Shown: positions 10,951 through 22,060 of the stretch, one piece after another
Layout: each line of letters starts with the position of its first letter
Position numbering within the stretch: the first letter of the stretch is position 1
Source: Strongylocentrotus purpuratus
Taxonomy: Eukaryota > Echinodermata > Echinoidea > Camarodonta > Strongylocentrotidae
Assembly (NCBI RefSeq): GCF_000002235.5
Contig: NW_022145599.1
Coordinates: 25,628,879 to 25,692,878, forward strand
DNA length: 64,000 nucleotides
Direction of reading: 5' to 3'
Translations under genes and position numbers: made by a program
Notes under the pieces: model-generated
Told to the model about the DNA's origin: nothing
Databases searched by the model: none
What the model saw: only the letters and a program-made list of their open reading frames with translations

Positions 10951-13900
10951 AAGAACATGTATATAATAGTTGAAATCATTTACACATAAAAGAATAATAA
11001 ATAAGCGGTCACATACAAATGAATAAGGAGCAAACCCAGGAATATGCTTTTTTTAATCATAAAGTGCAACGAAGCCATACGTTAAACAAGCTCAGGGGTG
11101 TAAACAATGTAGGAATATTGTTCATATAAATGTGATAAAGGAGCATGAGAGGATCAGGATCCACTCAGTTTTCAAAGTTGGAGTGATTTACCAATTATAG
11201 TTGTTTGTCAATAAGACATTGTCTGTCCGCAATTTCAGACAGGGTGATCAATTATCATTCGCACAAAAGGCTGGTTACATGGGAATACAATTGCACATGT
11301 GCTATGGGAATCGATAATGGACCACGGGCCTTGAGTGTATCGGCCTTCAAAATTTAGATAAAATAAAATGAAAAATATATATATTTTTTTTTTTTTTTTT
11401 TTTTTTTTAATATTTTTATTTTCCTTTCTTCCGTATAATAGTTACTGTTATAACCAAAAATAGTATTCCTCTTGTAAACTTAAAGGTTAGCAAGGAGTGC
11501 AAGATATTAAAAATTTGAGATTAAAGTAAGTACATAGGTCTGAGTGGTTACATACATTTCACATTGTATTGACCAGATTCAAATGATCGCCTTATACACC
11601 AGGTGTAGTAAAGTAATTCCACGTTCGTGTTGCCTAACATTTCAGAAAAGTAGAGGTACAATAACAATTAATCTTGCGTAGCCACACCCCCTATGATCAG
11701 AAACGCGGATGCATATGTGTTAGTATGTACATGCGTGTAAACAAGACTGATATGAAAAATACAGAAGTCTGTTACAAAACTCTATCAATCAGCATCGAAA
11801 TACCCGCCCAGTCGGGCGCTTCAGCAGAGTATCAGGATAAAATTATGATAAACAAGAGTGGAGTAGACACGCCCCCTCTGATTAGAGAGTACATGATATA
11901 TGCAGTGACGAAAGTTTGACAAGGGGTGAATGGTGAGGTAACTGTGAGGCCACAACAAACATTATTAAGATACCTGTACGTGCCAAGTCGGGCATTAGGA
12001 ATTACAATTCAAGTAATCGTATAAAATATTTGAGATTGTGAACAATACAAAAGGGTAGATTGGGTCAGTCTTCTGCATTAAAGGCCTATAGTGCAAGGGA
12101 AAAAAAACGCAGAATATAGAATGCGATCCGCATTGTAATAGGCACATTCAATAAATCAGTGTAATTTATTCTGTACGTTGTGGTATCACGGATCTACTAC
12201 TCTGAATCCACACTTGTTTGCCCTCTCGAGTATATCAAATGAGTATCATAACAAAAAGGGATTGATCATGCGTGTACAGCCACACCCTCTCTGATCAGGC
12301 ACTTGGATGCATGCTTGTTTTCATTGTAGGGACTGATTGGCCAAATAATAGAGTTTTTACAAAGCTCAGATCAATCAGCTTTGAAATACCCTGCATGTCG
12401 AGTATTTAGTAATGTATCAGTGTAAGTGTACGTTAGTCTCACATGGAATAGCCACGCCCCCTGATCAGACAGCGCATGCTGTTCATGGTGTATGCAGGCA
12501 CACAAATTGTAATTAGTATATTTAACAAGCCGATGTAATTGGTCATGCGTATCGTGAAATTAACCCATACCTGCCCTAACGAGCATTTTAGTTGAGTGTC
12601 ATGATAGATGGAGATTAATCATGCATGTATAGCCACACACTTTTTTGACCAGGCACTTGGGTGCATGTCTGTTTTTAATATCAGGGCCGGTTTGTCAAAT
12701 AGAAGACTTTGTTACTGAGCCATTGTCTGTTATAGAAATATCCTTGAAATTCAGGAAGATTGTTTTGGCGCACGAAAGGGCGATCTTGGGAATACAATTT
12801 CACCTGCGCTATTTGTATACAGCTGTTAAAATTTACAATCCCAACAATATGCTTACAGTTCTTTGGTCAAAAAATGCGGCAAATTAGTCTTCAAGTTGAA
12901 TATCTACACACATTGAAAACCATCAAGCAGTCAAGAATGTGGATTTTATTTTTATTTTTTTCCTAAAGATAAAGAATACTGTGTAGGATGCTTTTCACAA
13001 AATTTGAAGTCAAAGTTATGTTCAACCCGACATTTCACGGGTGTAAACAATCGGGGATTTGTATGGGTGTATCGGTCTCTAAAAATTAACATAAAGAAGC
13101 GAGAATACTAATTGTTTCTTTCTGTAGCTTTCTTAATTTGTGCAGAGTAATCATCATTTCGTATTCCTTAAAAGGTTTGTGATTTATTTAATATAGAAAA
13201 TTAAGTACAACACTAGCAGATGGTTAAATACATTTCACATTGTATTAATCAGTTTCAAATGGTAGACTCATGCCCAGGGTATCGTAAAATCACTTCATGC
13301 CTGCGTTGGCGAACATATCAGGTAAAGTGCGAGTCATGTATGGAGTAGCCACGCCCTCCCTGATCAGACAAGTGGATACACATGTGCGAGTTTGGTACAC
13401 ATGAATGTAGGGCTGATTTGGAGATATCAAACAGCATTGAAATACCCGACTCGTCGGGCGTTTTAGTAGAGTACCCAAATAGGTGTATGTTACTCATGCA
13501 TGAAATAGCCACGCCTTCTCTGATCAGACAGCGCATGTACATGGTGTATGCATGCACACAAGTTGTAATTAACATATTTAACAGGGGATGCGCATTGAGA
13601 TCAACCCATACCTGTCTAGTAGGGTCCATGGATGGAGATTGATCATGCATGTATAGCCACACCCCCTCTGACAAGACATTAGGGCGCGTGCGTGTTTTCA
13701 ATCATGGAGCTCGTTTTAGCTCCATGCTCGTACCAAATGTTACTGAAGCACAGAAAGGTGTATGTATGTTGTTCAATAATGGAATAGCCACGCCTCCTCT
13801 AATCAGGCAGTACATGAGGCGTTCAGGCACGCGCACGCGAGGGGTGAATTGTGGTGTTAATGTGAGGCCATGCATGAACAACCGAATTAACCACAACTAT

Positions 13901-14984
13901 TCATTGTTTGGACGAACAAATTGGATTACATTTCAAGCGAATCTTTATAATAGTTGAGATGGCTAACAATAAAAAAGGTGCTAATCACACCCTCATTCAT
14001 TTCTCAGTCAAACAAATTGGATTACATTTCAAAACGAATCGTTTAAAATAGTTGAGATGGTGAACATTAAAAAAATGCTAATCACACCCTCATTCATTGC
14101 TCAGTCAAACAAATTGGATTACATTTCAAACGAATCGATTAAAATAGTTGAGATTGTGAACAATGAAGGTGCACTGATTACCATAAGAATACTACGAATC
14201 TTCAGTTTTTAAGGTTTGAAAAGAGACTAGAGGTAATTGAACGATAAAAATGACAAAATTGTAGATAAAGTGGTTACCAATTCAGTGAATACATTCAGCA
14301 TTATGCAAATGATTTTTCAAAAAAGATGCATGTACCAAACAGGGAGCAACTTGCTTCTCCTTGTATGTAGTCATGGCATTAAACACGTGATATTATTAAG
14401 ATTTGATATATCCAAAATACTGATATATTAGTATCAGGTGTTGCATAACAGAAATAATTCACTGTACATATTACATTAATACTGATTCATTTTTATTAAT
14501 TATTTTATCTATTTATTCTTTTTTTCCTCTTTTTTTTCTTTTGCCATTTTTTGCCCCAAAATGTGTTTCTTGTAGAAAATATTGATACTTGGTATCTGAA
14601 GACTTCAAATACAAGCAAAATTTAGTCAATGCCTCTGGCTTTGGTTGGAATAAAGTAATCAAATTGAAAGAGCAATTTGAGAGTAATTTGAAAGTTAAGC
14701 AGATACGTTTATGAAGATTTTTACCATCATATGCATAGAGATCAGGGTGACGTTCACTAAAGCACGTTCAAAATATGGTAATCATATTTGATATTCAAAA
14801 CACGGCAAAGAAATTTAGACGGCATTCAGTAATTAACAATTAACGAATTCTGGAAAGGCGATAAAATTTCATTCAGTTGGGAAAAACTGTTGAATCGTAA
14901 GATCTCGTTGCATTAGGAAGGTGGGGAAGGAGAAAGAGAGAAAGTTTAAGTTATATCGATCACCTGGTATAACGTTGATTTTGC
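10951..14984. repeat. Higher-order tandem repeat block between LINE ORF1 and ORF2
   Basis: A core resembling ATAGCCACRCCCYCTCTGATCAG recurs about nine times: near 11676, 11860, 12275, 12447, 12630, 13345, 13508, 13650 and 13787. Two flavours alternate at spacings of about 140-180 bp. Larger segments also repeat: TTACATACATTTCACATTGTATT at 11550 and 13220, and GAAATACCCGNC near 11797, 12388 and 13437. This implies a unit of about 1.65 kb. At 13910-14165 a roughly 100-bp unit with AAATTGGATTACATTTC occurs three times. 14170-14984 is AT-rich with nothing recognised. No gene is supported. Confidence 0.65.
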
Positions 14985-15850
14985 TCATTCTCTGTAGGGA
15001 TTCCATGTGGTAGTACCTTTTTCCTTCCATTGGAGGACGATTTTAGCACCTTGCAACTTTATTCTCGTAGATTGGTTTTTCTCCTTTCGCAACTTGTAAC
15101 CAATTTCAGCAAGATGGCCGCGATGAGCCTTCAGGGTGGGAGGGAGGTCCGTCCTGACCGTTATGCGAGGGGGACGCGGTGGTACATGTCGCATTTCCGC
15201 TGCGTTTCCTAGTTGCTGCGATGTTTCCTTCGGGCGTCTTTGGTTCTCAAAAGAAGAAAGAATGAGATCTCTGTCTGGCATCTTGACGAATTTAGCGATT
15301 ATCGGAGCGGGTCGGGAACGGGCTGGGGCACCGGCGTCTGGGGTCCTAGGTTGGTTGCGATAGGGTAATCTGTGGGCGTTCATCATTTGGATCTGTTTGG
15401 CGGTTTCCTCATCTATTCCAAGATGGATGGAAACTTTACAAAGCGTGCGATAGATATCCTCGTTTGGTTCGCTTTCAACCCCGTAGAATAGTAGATTTGG
15501 CTTTCTGATGTAGATTTCCATCAGAAGCAGCTTTTCTTTTAGATTAGATATCTCCTCTTGAAGGGGCGCGATGCTAGCTGGTATGGAATTTTCTACTTCA
15601 GATATTTTGGCAGAATTAAACTCCACTGAAGATTCCACATCGGTTAGGCGACGATGAAATGATTGTAGCTCGGTATTGATATTATCAAGTTTAGATAATA
15701 TTTTATCTGAAAAGTCTGCAATGTCTCGTTGTAAAACCGCATTAGAGGGATCTGGGGTGGTAGGCGAGGTAGGCGAACGAACTTTGTCAGTCGAGGGAGC
15801 CGATGGGGCCGGCTGCTTACTTGTAGTTTGTCGGGTAGTGGGCCTCGGCC
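14985..15850 (-). CDS. LINE ORF1-like protein (coiled coil plus RRM), 5'-truncated
   Basis: The coding part runs from about 15850 down to the stop at 14985, roughly 285 residues. A Pro/Ser/Thr-rich start is followed by a coiled coil (ADFSDKILSKLDNINTELQS to LKEKLLLMEIYIRK). An RRM-like core follows (NLLFYGVESEPNEDIYRTL, then PIIAKFVKMPDRDLILSSF), and last a basic C-terminal domain (RGHLAEIGYKLRKEKNQST). This is the layout of L1-type ORF1 RNA-binding chaperones. The open frame continues upstream to 15968, but those residues are the antisense of the integrase block and are not part of this protein. It lies on the same strand as the ORF2 at 7.3-10.7 kb and may be the same LINE, split by the satellite block. 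Confidence 0.75.
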
Positions 15851-15854
15851 CCAC

Positions 15855-16206
15855 TACCCGAGGGATAAGATCAGATACAGGGGGAAAATGTATCGCTATA
15901 TACTTAGCGTACTTGATGTGTTTAGTAGGTACATCTGGCTGAGACCCCTGGAAAGGAAAGTAAGCCATGTGGTAGCAAGAGAACTAGACAACATATTCAA
16001 TATTTTTGGCAATCCGCAAATAATTCAACACGATCAAGGCTCTGAATTTCGCGGCGAAGTGTCTACTCTTCTGAAACAGAGAGGTATAACGGACATAAGC
16101 AGTTCACCCTATCATCCCCAGTCCCAGGGCAAAAGTCGAACGTCTTTATAGGACTCTTAAGTCCAAGATTCTATTCGATTTGCTTGTAAACAAACAAAAG
16201 GGTATC
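15855..16206 (+). mobile_element. Fossil integrase-type element, block 2 (catalytic core)
   Basis: The frame around 15866-16140 contains the integrase core: YILSVLDVFSRYIWLRPL (first catalytic Asp), then IIQHDQGSEFRGEV (second Asp) and SSPYHPQSQGK (the helix before the catalytic Glu). This is typical of retroviral-like and Ginger integrases. The block begins at the LINE boundary and ends at the hAT-type element inserted at 16207. It is part of one broken element with blocks at 6767, 19492 and 22061. Confidence 0.8.
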
Positions 16207-16379
16207 CAGGCGCGGATCCAGGGTTTCTTAGGGGGGGGGGCCCAAATTTGAAATTATGCGAGCCAAATATTGGTACGTAATGGCGACCAACAGTGACGTA
16301 ATGCGGGGGGGGGGGGGTCGGTGCAAGGGGGGGGGGCGAGTTTCCCCCTCCCAGGCTTTGAAGTTTCATTATATTATTA

Positions 16380-18280
16380 GAGAAAGAAGACGATTCGTTG
16401 TACCGTTTTCGAAAATAATTCTCGTCTGAACTTAGTTTTTTCCGTCCCGCGCGAAGCGCGGAAAATTTTACGATTTATTATAAAATTAATAGAAAAAGAA
16501 GACGATTCGTTGTAGAGTTCTCGACTCTTAATCCTTGTCTAAATTCAGTCCCCCCCTCCCCCTCCTGCGCGAAGCGCGAAAGCTTTGACGTTTAATTAAA
16601 CTTTTAAAGAAAGAATACGATTCGTTGAACCGTTCTCGACCCTTTATCCTCGTCTCATTTCAGTTCCCCCCCTCCCGCGCGAAGGGCGGAAGCTTTTACG
16701 TTTTATTAAATCATTAGAGAAAGAAAACGATTCGTTGTAGAGTTCTCGACTCTTAATCCTTGTCTAAATTCAGTTCCTCCCCCTCCCCCTCCTGCACGAA
16801 GCGCGGAAGCTTTGACGTTTTATTAAACTATTAAAGAAAGAAGACGATTCGTTGTACCGTTCTCGACCCTTTATCCTCGTCTCATTTCAGTTCCCCCCCT
16901 CCCGCGCGAAGGGCGGAAGCTTTTACGTTTCATTATATCATTAGAGAAAGAAAACGATTCGTTGTACAGTTCTCGACTCTTAATCCTTGTCTAAATTAAG
17001 TCCCCCTCCCCCTCCCCCTCCTGCGCGAAGCGCGGAAGCTTTGACGTTTTATTAAACTATTAAGAAAGAAGACGATTCGTTGTACCGTTCTCGACCCTTT
17101 ATCCTCGTCTGATTTCAGTTCCCCCCTTCCCGCGCGAAGCGCGGAAGCTTTTACGTTTCATTAAATCATTAGAGAAAGAAAACGATTCGTTGTACAGTTT
17201 TCGACTCTTAATCCTTGTCTAAATTAAGTCCCCCTCCCCCTCCCCCTCCTGCGCGAAGCGCGGAAGCTTTGACGTTGCATTAAACTATTAAAGAAAGAAG
17301 ACGATTCGTTGTACCGTTCTCGACCCTTTATCCTCGTCTGATTTCAGTTCCCCCCTTCCCGCGCGAAGCGCGGAAGCTTTTACGTTTCATTAAATCATTA
17401 GAGAAAGAAAACGATTCGTTGTACAGTTTTCGACTCTTAATCCTCGTCTTAATTCAGTTCCCCCCCTCCTGCGCGAAGCGCGGAAGCTTCTACGTTGCAT
17501 TAAACTATTAAAGAAAGAAGACGATTCGTTGTACCGTTCTCGACCCTTTATCCTCGTCTGATTTCAGTTCCCCCCCCCCTCCCGCGCAAAGCGCGGAAGC
17601 TTTTACGTTTCATTAAATCGTTAGAGAAAGAAAACGATTCGTTGTACAGTTCTCGACTCTTAATCCTTGTCTAAATTAAGTCCCCCTCCCCCTCCCCCTC
17701 CTGCGCGAAACGCGGAAGCTTTGACGTTTAATTAAACTATTAAAGAAAGAAGACGATTCGTTGTACCGTTCTCGACTCTTAATCCTCGTCTTAATTCAGT
17801 CTCCCCCCTCCCACGCGAAGTGCGGAAGCTCTTACGTTTCATTAAATCATTAGAGGAAGGAAACGATTCGTTGTACAGTTCTCGACTCTAAATCCTTGTC
17901 TATTATTAGTCCCCATCCCCCTCCCCCTCCTGCGCGAAGCGCGGAAGCTTCTACGTTTCATTAAATCATTAGAGAAAAAAGACGATTCGTTGTACAGTTC
18001 TTGACTCTTAATCCTCGTCTGAATTCAGGTTTCCCCCTCCCGCGCAAAGCGCGGAAGCTTTTAATCTTCATTTAATCGTTAAAGAAGAAGAAGATTCATT
18101 GTACCTTTCTCGAAAATAAACCTCATCGGAATTTATTTCCCCCTCCATCCCGCGCGAAGCGCAGAAGCTATTACGTTTCATTAAATCATTAAAGATTCGT
18201 ATTACCGTTCTCGCCTCTGAATCCTCGTCTGAATTCAGTCCACCCCCTCCCCTCCTGCGCGTGGCTTTGACGTTTTATTT
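16380..18280. repeat. About 113-bp satellite, ~16 copies, dimeric
   Basis: Each unit carries GCGCGAAGCGCGGAAGC, then TTACGTTTCATTAAATCATT, AGAAAGAAGACGATTCGTTG and a C-rich spacer. Two variants alternate (TCTCGACCCTTTATCCTCGTC and TCTCGACTCTTAATCCTTGTC, each shown in part), so the higher-order unit is about 228 bp. Every unit contains the near-palindrome CGCGAAGCGCG. Confidence 0.9.
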
Positions 18281-18469
18281 AAGAAATTTATTTATAAAGA
18301 AAACGATGCGTTGTACCGTTCTCTATACTCTTAATCCTTGTCTGAATTTCAAAGATGTTCTTTGTCTGCTCCTTTTTCTTCCTACGTCCTCTTCCGATTG
18401 GAGGGGGGACCGCCCCCCCCCCTGGTTACGCGCCTGCGGTCAAATAAACACATCTTGATACCTTGTCCG

Positions 18470-18870
18470 ACCCCGCAAGCTCAGGGGTTTAAGGCAATAA
18501 ATTACGATCAGATAAGCATTCAGGGGCCCGCCTTAGGGCCCCTGGTGGGGTCGAGGCGGCGCAGCCGGCCCCGGAAGCTCAGGGGTTTTAGGCGTTTAAT
18601 AAAGGTCAGATGAGCACATTTTTGTGTATACCTTATTATTTTGTGACACTGGCAAGTCACTATTAGGCGTGGGGTCCAGGGGTGGAGCCCCCCAAAATCA
18701 GGGGTTTTAGGCATTAAATTACCGTCATATGATCATCTAAGGGCCCGCCGTAGGGCCCTAGATGAAATCCAGGGGGCAAAGCCCTCGGAAGCTTAAGGGT
18801 TTTAGGCATTTAATCACGGTCAGATGAGCATATTTTGATGCCTCATTATTTTGTTAACACTGGCAGTTAA
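18470..18870. repeat. Degenerate repeats with CAGGGGTTTTAGGC core
   Basis: Four related copies near 18480, 18578, 18699 and 18788 share AAGCTCAGGGGTTTTAGGC and GGTCAGATGAGCA. Between them are palindromes such as GGGCCCGCC.TAGGGCCC. No coding function. Confidence 0.6.
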
Positions 18871-19491
18871 CTATTCTCACTTTCTTGCTCTCATTCTATT
18901 TTATCTCTCTTAAATATACTTTTTCAAGAAAAGTGGGGGGGGGGGGGGGGGGGGAGCTCGAGGCTCTCGATCCCCGCCGTACCTCGGGCCCTGACATGTA
19001 CGAATCTCAAGAATCATATATTTTGCCTGGTTGTAAATTTAGGAATTTGTCATTTTTCAACAAACACATACAAACGTATAATTTACTAAAAAAGTGAGGA
19101 AAAATTTCGGAAATGATGTCATTTCAGCATTATTTGTAATCCACCGTTGTGGAATTAGAAATAAACCACGTTTGAATTTGATTTCCCCCAAGCCCCCCCC
19201 CCCTATCAGTACGCCAGTATCTCCTCTTTTCCTTTCCTTCCTTCTCTCTGATTTTTTTTTGATGGGGGGGGGGGGGGGTAAACAGCCTGGCAGGCAAGGC
19301 CCTTTCGGCCCCCGATCTCCTTCTTCCCCCTTTTCTTTTCTTCTTCCTCTTCTTTCTTTCCCTTTTTCTCCTTTTTCCCTTTCCCTTCTTTTCCTTTCTT
19401 CTCTTTTTTTTTTTTTTTTTTTTTTTGCGGGGGGGGGGGGGGGGGGCCAAGGCCCGCTCGGCCCCCCCCTGGATCCGCGCCTGAGGGTATC

Positions 19492-20228
19492 AACTGGGTT
19501 AAAGAGCTTCCCTCTTATACAAAACTCCTAAACGAGGACCCGAAAGAGGTCCTTGGATGGAAATCTCCTTTCGAGATTTTCTTTGGTAGGAAACCAGAAC
19601 AAAATTATATATCCCGTCAAAAAACAAACTATACTACCCATGGTTGGGAAAAGAATGTACAAGCTGTTCGAAGAAAGGCTTACAAGGCTTCGCAGCGTGT
19701 AAACAAAAGAACGATTAGATCCCAGGAAAAAAACTTAATGTACCAAACTACCATATCGGGGACAGGGTGCTCGTTAAATATAGCTCAAAGAAATCGAGAG
19801 TTTCAAACAAAATTGTTGTCTTGCCAGGGTTGGTCACAGACAGAAATCTAAAGAAGTACAAGTACAAAATTGCCTATTTACCTCCTAACGGTAACACACA
19901 AACCGAAAAATGTTTTTCAGTATTAGCAAAATTACAGCTGACACGTTATCTGCTCAAAGGAGACGCGAAAGAGAGCATGAACAAAAAAGTAAAGGCAAGG
20001 TCCATCGAAAGCGTCATTTTCAAACATTCTATATATCTCTGGACCATAACGGCCGGATTAATCAGCTTGAAAACGAGTTTGATCTTGATATACATCATGA
20101 TCCAAAAGGCGACGGCAATTGCCAGTTTGATGCTGTCTCAGACCAATTACAAACCCTCGGTGTATTTAGGTACCATGATACGCTAAGACAGGAAGTGGTG
20201 CACTATCTTGAAAACCACCCATACTTAT
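19492..20228 (+). mobile_element. Fossil integrase-type element, block 3 (integrase end and start of OTU domain)
   Basis: The block opens with the C-terminal part of the integrase (for example WKSPFEIFFGRKPEQN, a motif that follows the catalytic core in Ginger-like and Ty3-like integrases) and a basic region. At about 19990-20228 it enters an OTU-type cysteine protease domain with the catalytic signature DPKGDGNCQFDAVSDQL. The OTU domain is interrupted by the TIR element at 20229. Ginger-like elements are known to carry OTU domains, which supports that family. Broken overall. Confidence 0.75.
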
Positions 20229-22060
20229 GGTGGCCCTGAAGGGACATCGCGAATAGACTAAATCGTGAAAAATATGCGATAAAATTCACGATATCGTCAA
20301 TTTTATCGTGAACTTTTCACGATGAAATTGACGATATCGTGAATTTTAACAAAACAAAACCAGCCCTAGCTGGGGGAGACAGAGAGAAGGAAAAAAGGGA
20401 AAGGGAAAGAGAAGATAAAAGGAAAGAAAGAATAATAAGAAGAAAAGAGGGAAACGGGGGGGGGGGGCGAAGGGCTCTTGCCTCCTCCTCACTCCCCTCC
20501 CCCTCCCCGCCAAAAAATAAATCAGAGAGAGAGAGAGAAGGGAAAGGGAAAGGGAAAGAGAAGATAAAAGGAAAGAAAGAAGAGGAAGAAGAAGAAAAGA
20601 GGGAAACGGGGGCAAAGGGCTTTTGCCTCGTCCCCCGCCCCCCGCCAAAAAATAAATAAGAGAGAGAGAGAGAAGGAAAGGGAAAGAGAAGAAAAAAAGA
20701 GAAAAACGAAAAAGAGGGAGAATAGGAAAGAAAGGATAAGAAAGAAAAGAAAGGAGGCAAGAGCCCTTCGCCCCTGTTTCCCTCTTTTCTTATTCTTTTT
20801 CCTCTTCTTTCTTTCCTTTTATATTTTCTTTCCCTCTCCCTTCTCTTTCCCTTTATGGCGGGAGGGGGAGGGGGAGGTAAGAGCTTTTCGCCCTTCCCCC
20901 GTTTCCCTCTTTCCGTCTTCTTCTTCTTTCTTTCCTTTTATATTTTCTTTCCCTTTCCCTTTCCCTTCTCTCTATCTCTCTCTCTCTCTCTCCTATTTAT
21001 TTGTTGGCGCGGGAGGGGGGGGGGGAGGGGGAGGAGGCAAGAGCCCCTCTTTTCTTCTTATTCTTCTTCCTTTCCTTTTTTATTCTCTTTCCCTTTCCCT
21101 TCTCTCTCTCTCTCTCTCTTATTTATTTTTTGGGCGGGGGATGCAAGAGCCCTTTGCCCCCGTTTCCCTCTTTTCTTCTTCTTCTTCCTCTTCTTTCTTT
21201 CCTTTTATCTTCTCTTTCCCTTTCCCTTTCCCTTCTCTCTCTATCTCTTAGTTATTTTTTTGGCGGGGGGTGGGGAGGGAGGAGGCAAGAGCCCTTCGCC
21301 CTTCCCCCGTTTCCCTCTTTCCTTCTTATTCCTCTTCTTTCTTTCCTTTTATATTTTCTTTCCCTTTCCCTTCTCTCTCTTATTTATTTTTGGCGGGGGG
21401 GGGGGGAGGAGGCAAGAGCCCTTCGCCCTTCCCCTGTTTCCCTCTTATTCCTCTTCTTTTTTTTTCTCTCTCTCTCTCTCTCTTATTTATTTTTTTGGCG
21501 GGGGGGGGGGGGGAGGTAAGAGTAAGAGCCTTTCGCCCTTCCCCCGTTTCCCTCTTTCCTTCTTCCTCTTCTTTCTTTCCTTTTATATTTTCTTTCCCTT
21601 TCCCTTTCCCTTCTCTCTCTCCTTATTTATTTTTTGGCGGGGGGGGGGGGGGAGTGAGGAGGAGGCAAGAGCCCTTCGCCCCCCCCCGTTTCCCTCTTTT
21701 CTTCTTATTATTCTTTCTTTCCTTTTATCTTCTCTTTCCCTTTCCCTTTTTTCCTTCTCTCTGTCTCCCCCAGCTAGGGCTGGTTTTGTTTACGAAGCGC
21801 CCGTCAGGAGAGTACACGATAGAGTACACGATAGAGTACACGATAAAATTGACGATATCGTGAACTTTATATCGTGAACTTTTCACGATAAAATTCACGA
21901 TATCGTCAATTTCATCGTGAAAAGTTCACGATAAAGTTCACGATATCGTCAATTTCGTGAATTTCTTCGTGAAAAATATGCGATAAAATTGACGATATCG
22001 TGAATTTTATCGCATATTTTTCACGATTTAGTCTATTCGCGATGTCCCTTCAGGGCCACC
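20229..22060. mobile_element. TIR element carrying a polypurine/polypyrimidine minisatellite
   Basis: The ends are inverted repeats of more than 60 bp beginning GGTGGCCCTGAAGGGACATC, followed by nested CGATATCG-centred palindromes (20270-20345 and 21820-22015). The interior is an array of roughly 130-bp units: TTTATTTTTTGGCGGGG, GAGGCAAGAGCCCTTCGCCC, then long CT runs. The array is purine-rich at 20370-20760 and inverted to pyrimidine-rich at 20760-21780. No transposase is present. It splits the OTU domain of the fossil element. The 8 bp on each side (ATACTTAT and ATACATAC) are only partly alike, so the target duplication is uncertain. Confidence 0.8.

Larger units (their letters stand above)
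16207..19483. mobile_element. hAT-type composite element carrying satellite, exact 8-bp target duplication
   Basis: The terminal repeats are CAGGCGCGGATCCAGGG at the left and its reverse complement at the right. AGGGTATC flanks both sides (16199-16206 and 19484-19491), an exact 8-bp duplication as made by hAT transposases. The 3.28-kb interior has no transposase. It holds G/C homopolymers, a 113-bp satellite, a CAGGGGTTTTAGGC repeat region and polypyrimidine DNA. It interrupts the fossil integrase gene between blocks 2 and 3. Confidence 0.85.

Noticed and set aside
15676-15942. Open frame on the plus strand opposite LINE ORF1
   Set aside because: Antisense shadow of the ORF1-like frame.
16380-18280. 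CRISPR-like array
   Set aside because: Whole units repeat, including the supposed spacers. It is a satellite.
20855-21877. Long open frame of 340 residues, Phe/Ser/Leu-rich
   Set aside because: Lies in CT-rich minisatellite. Stops are missing only because of base composition.
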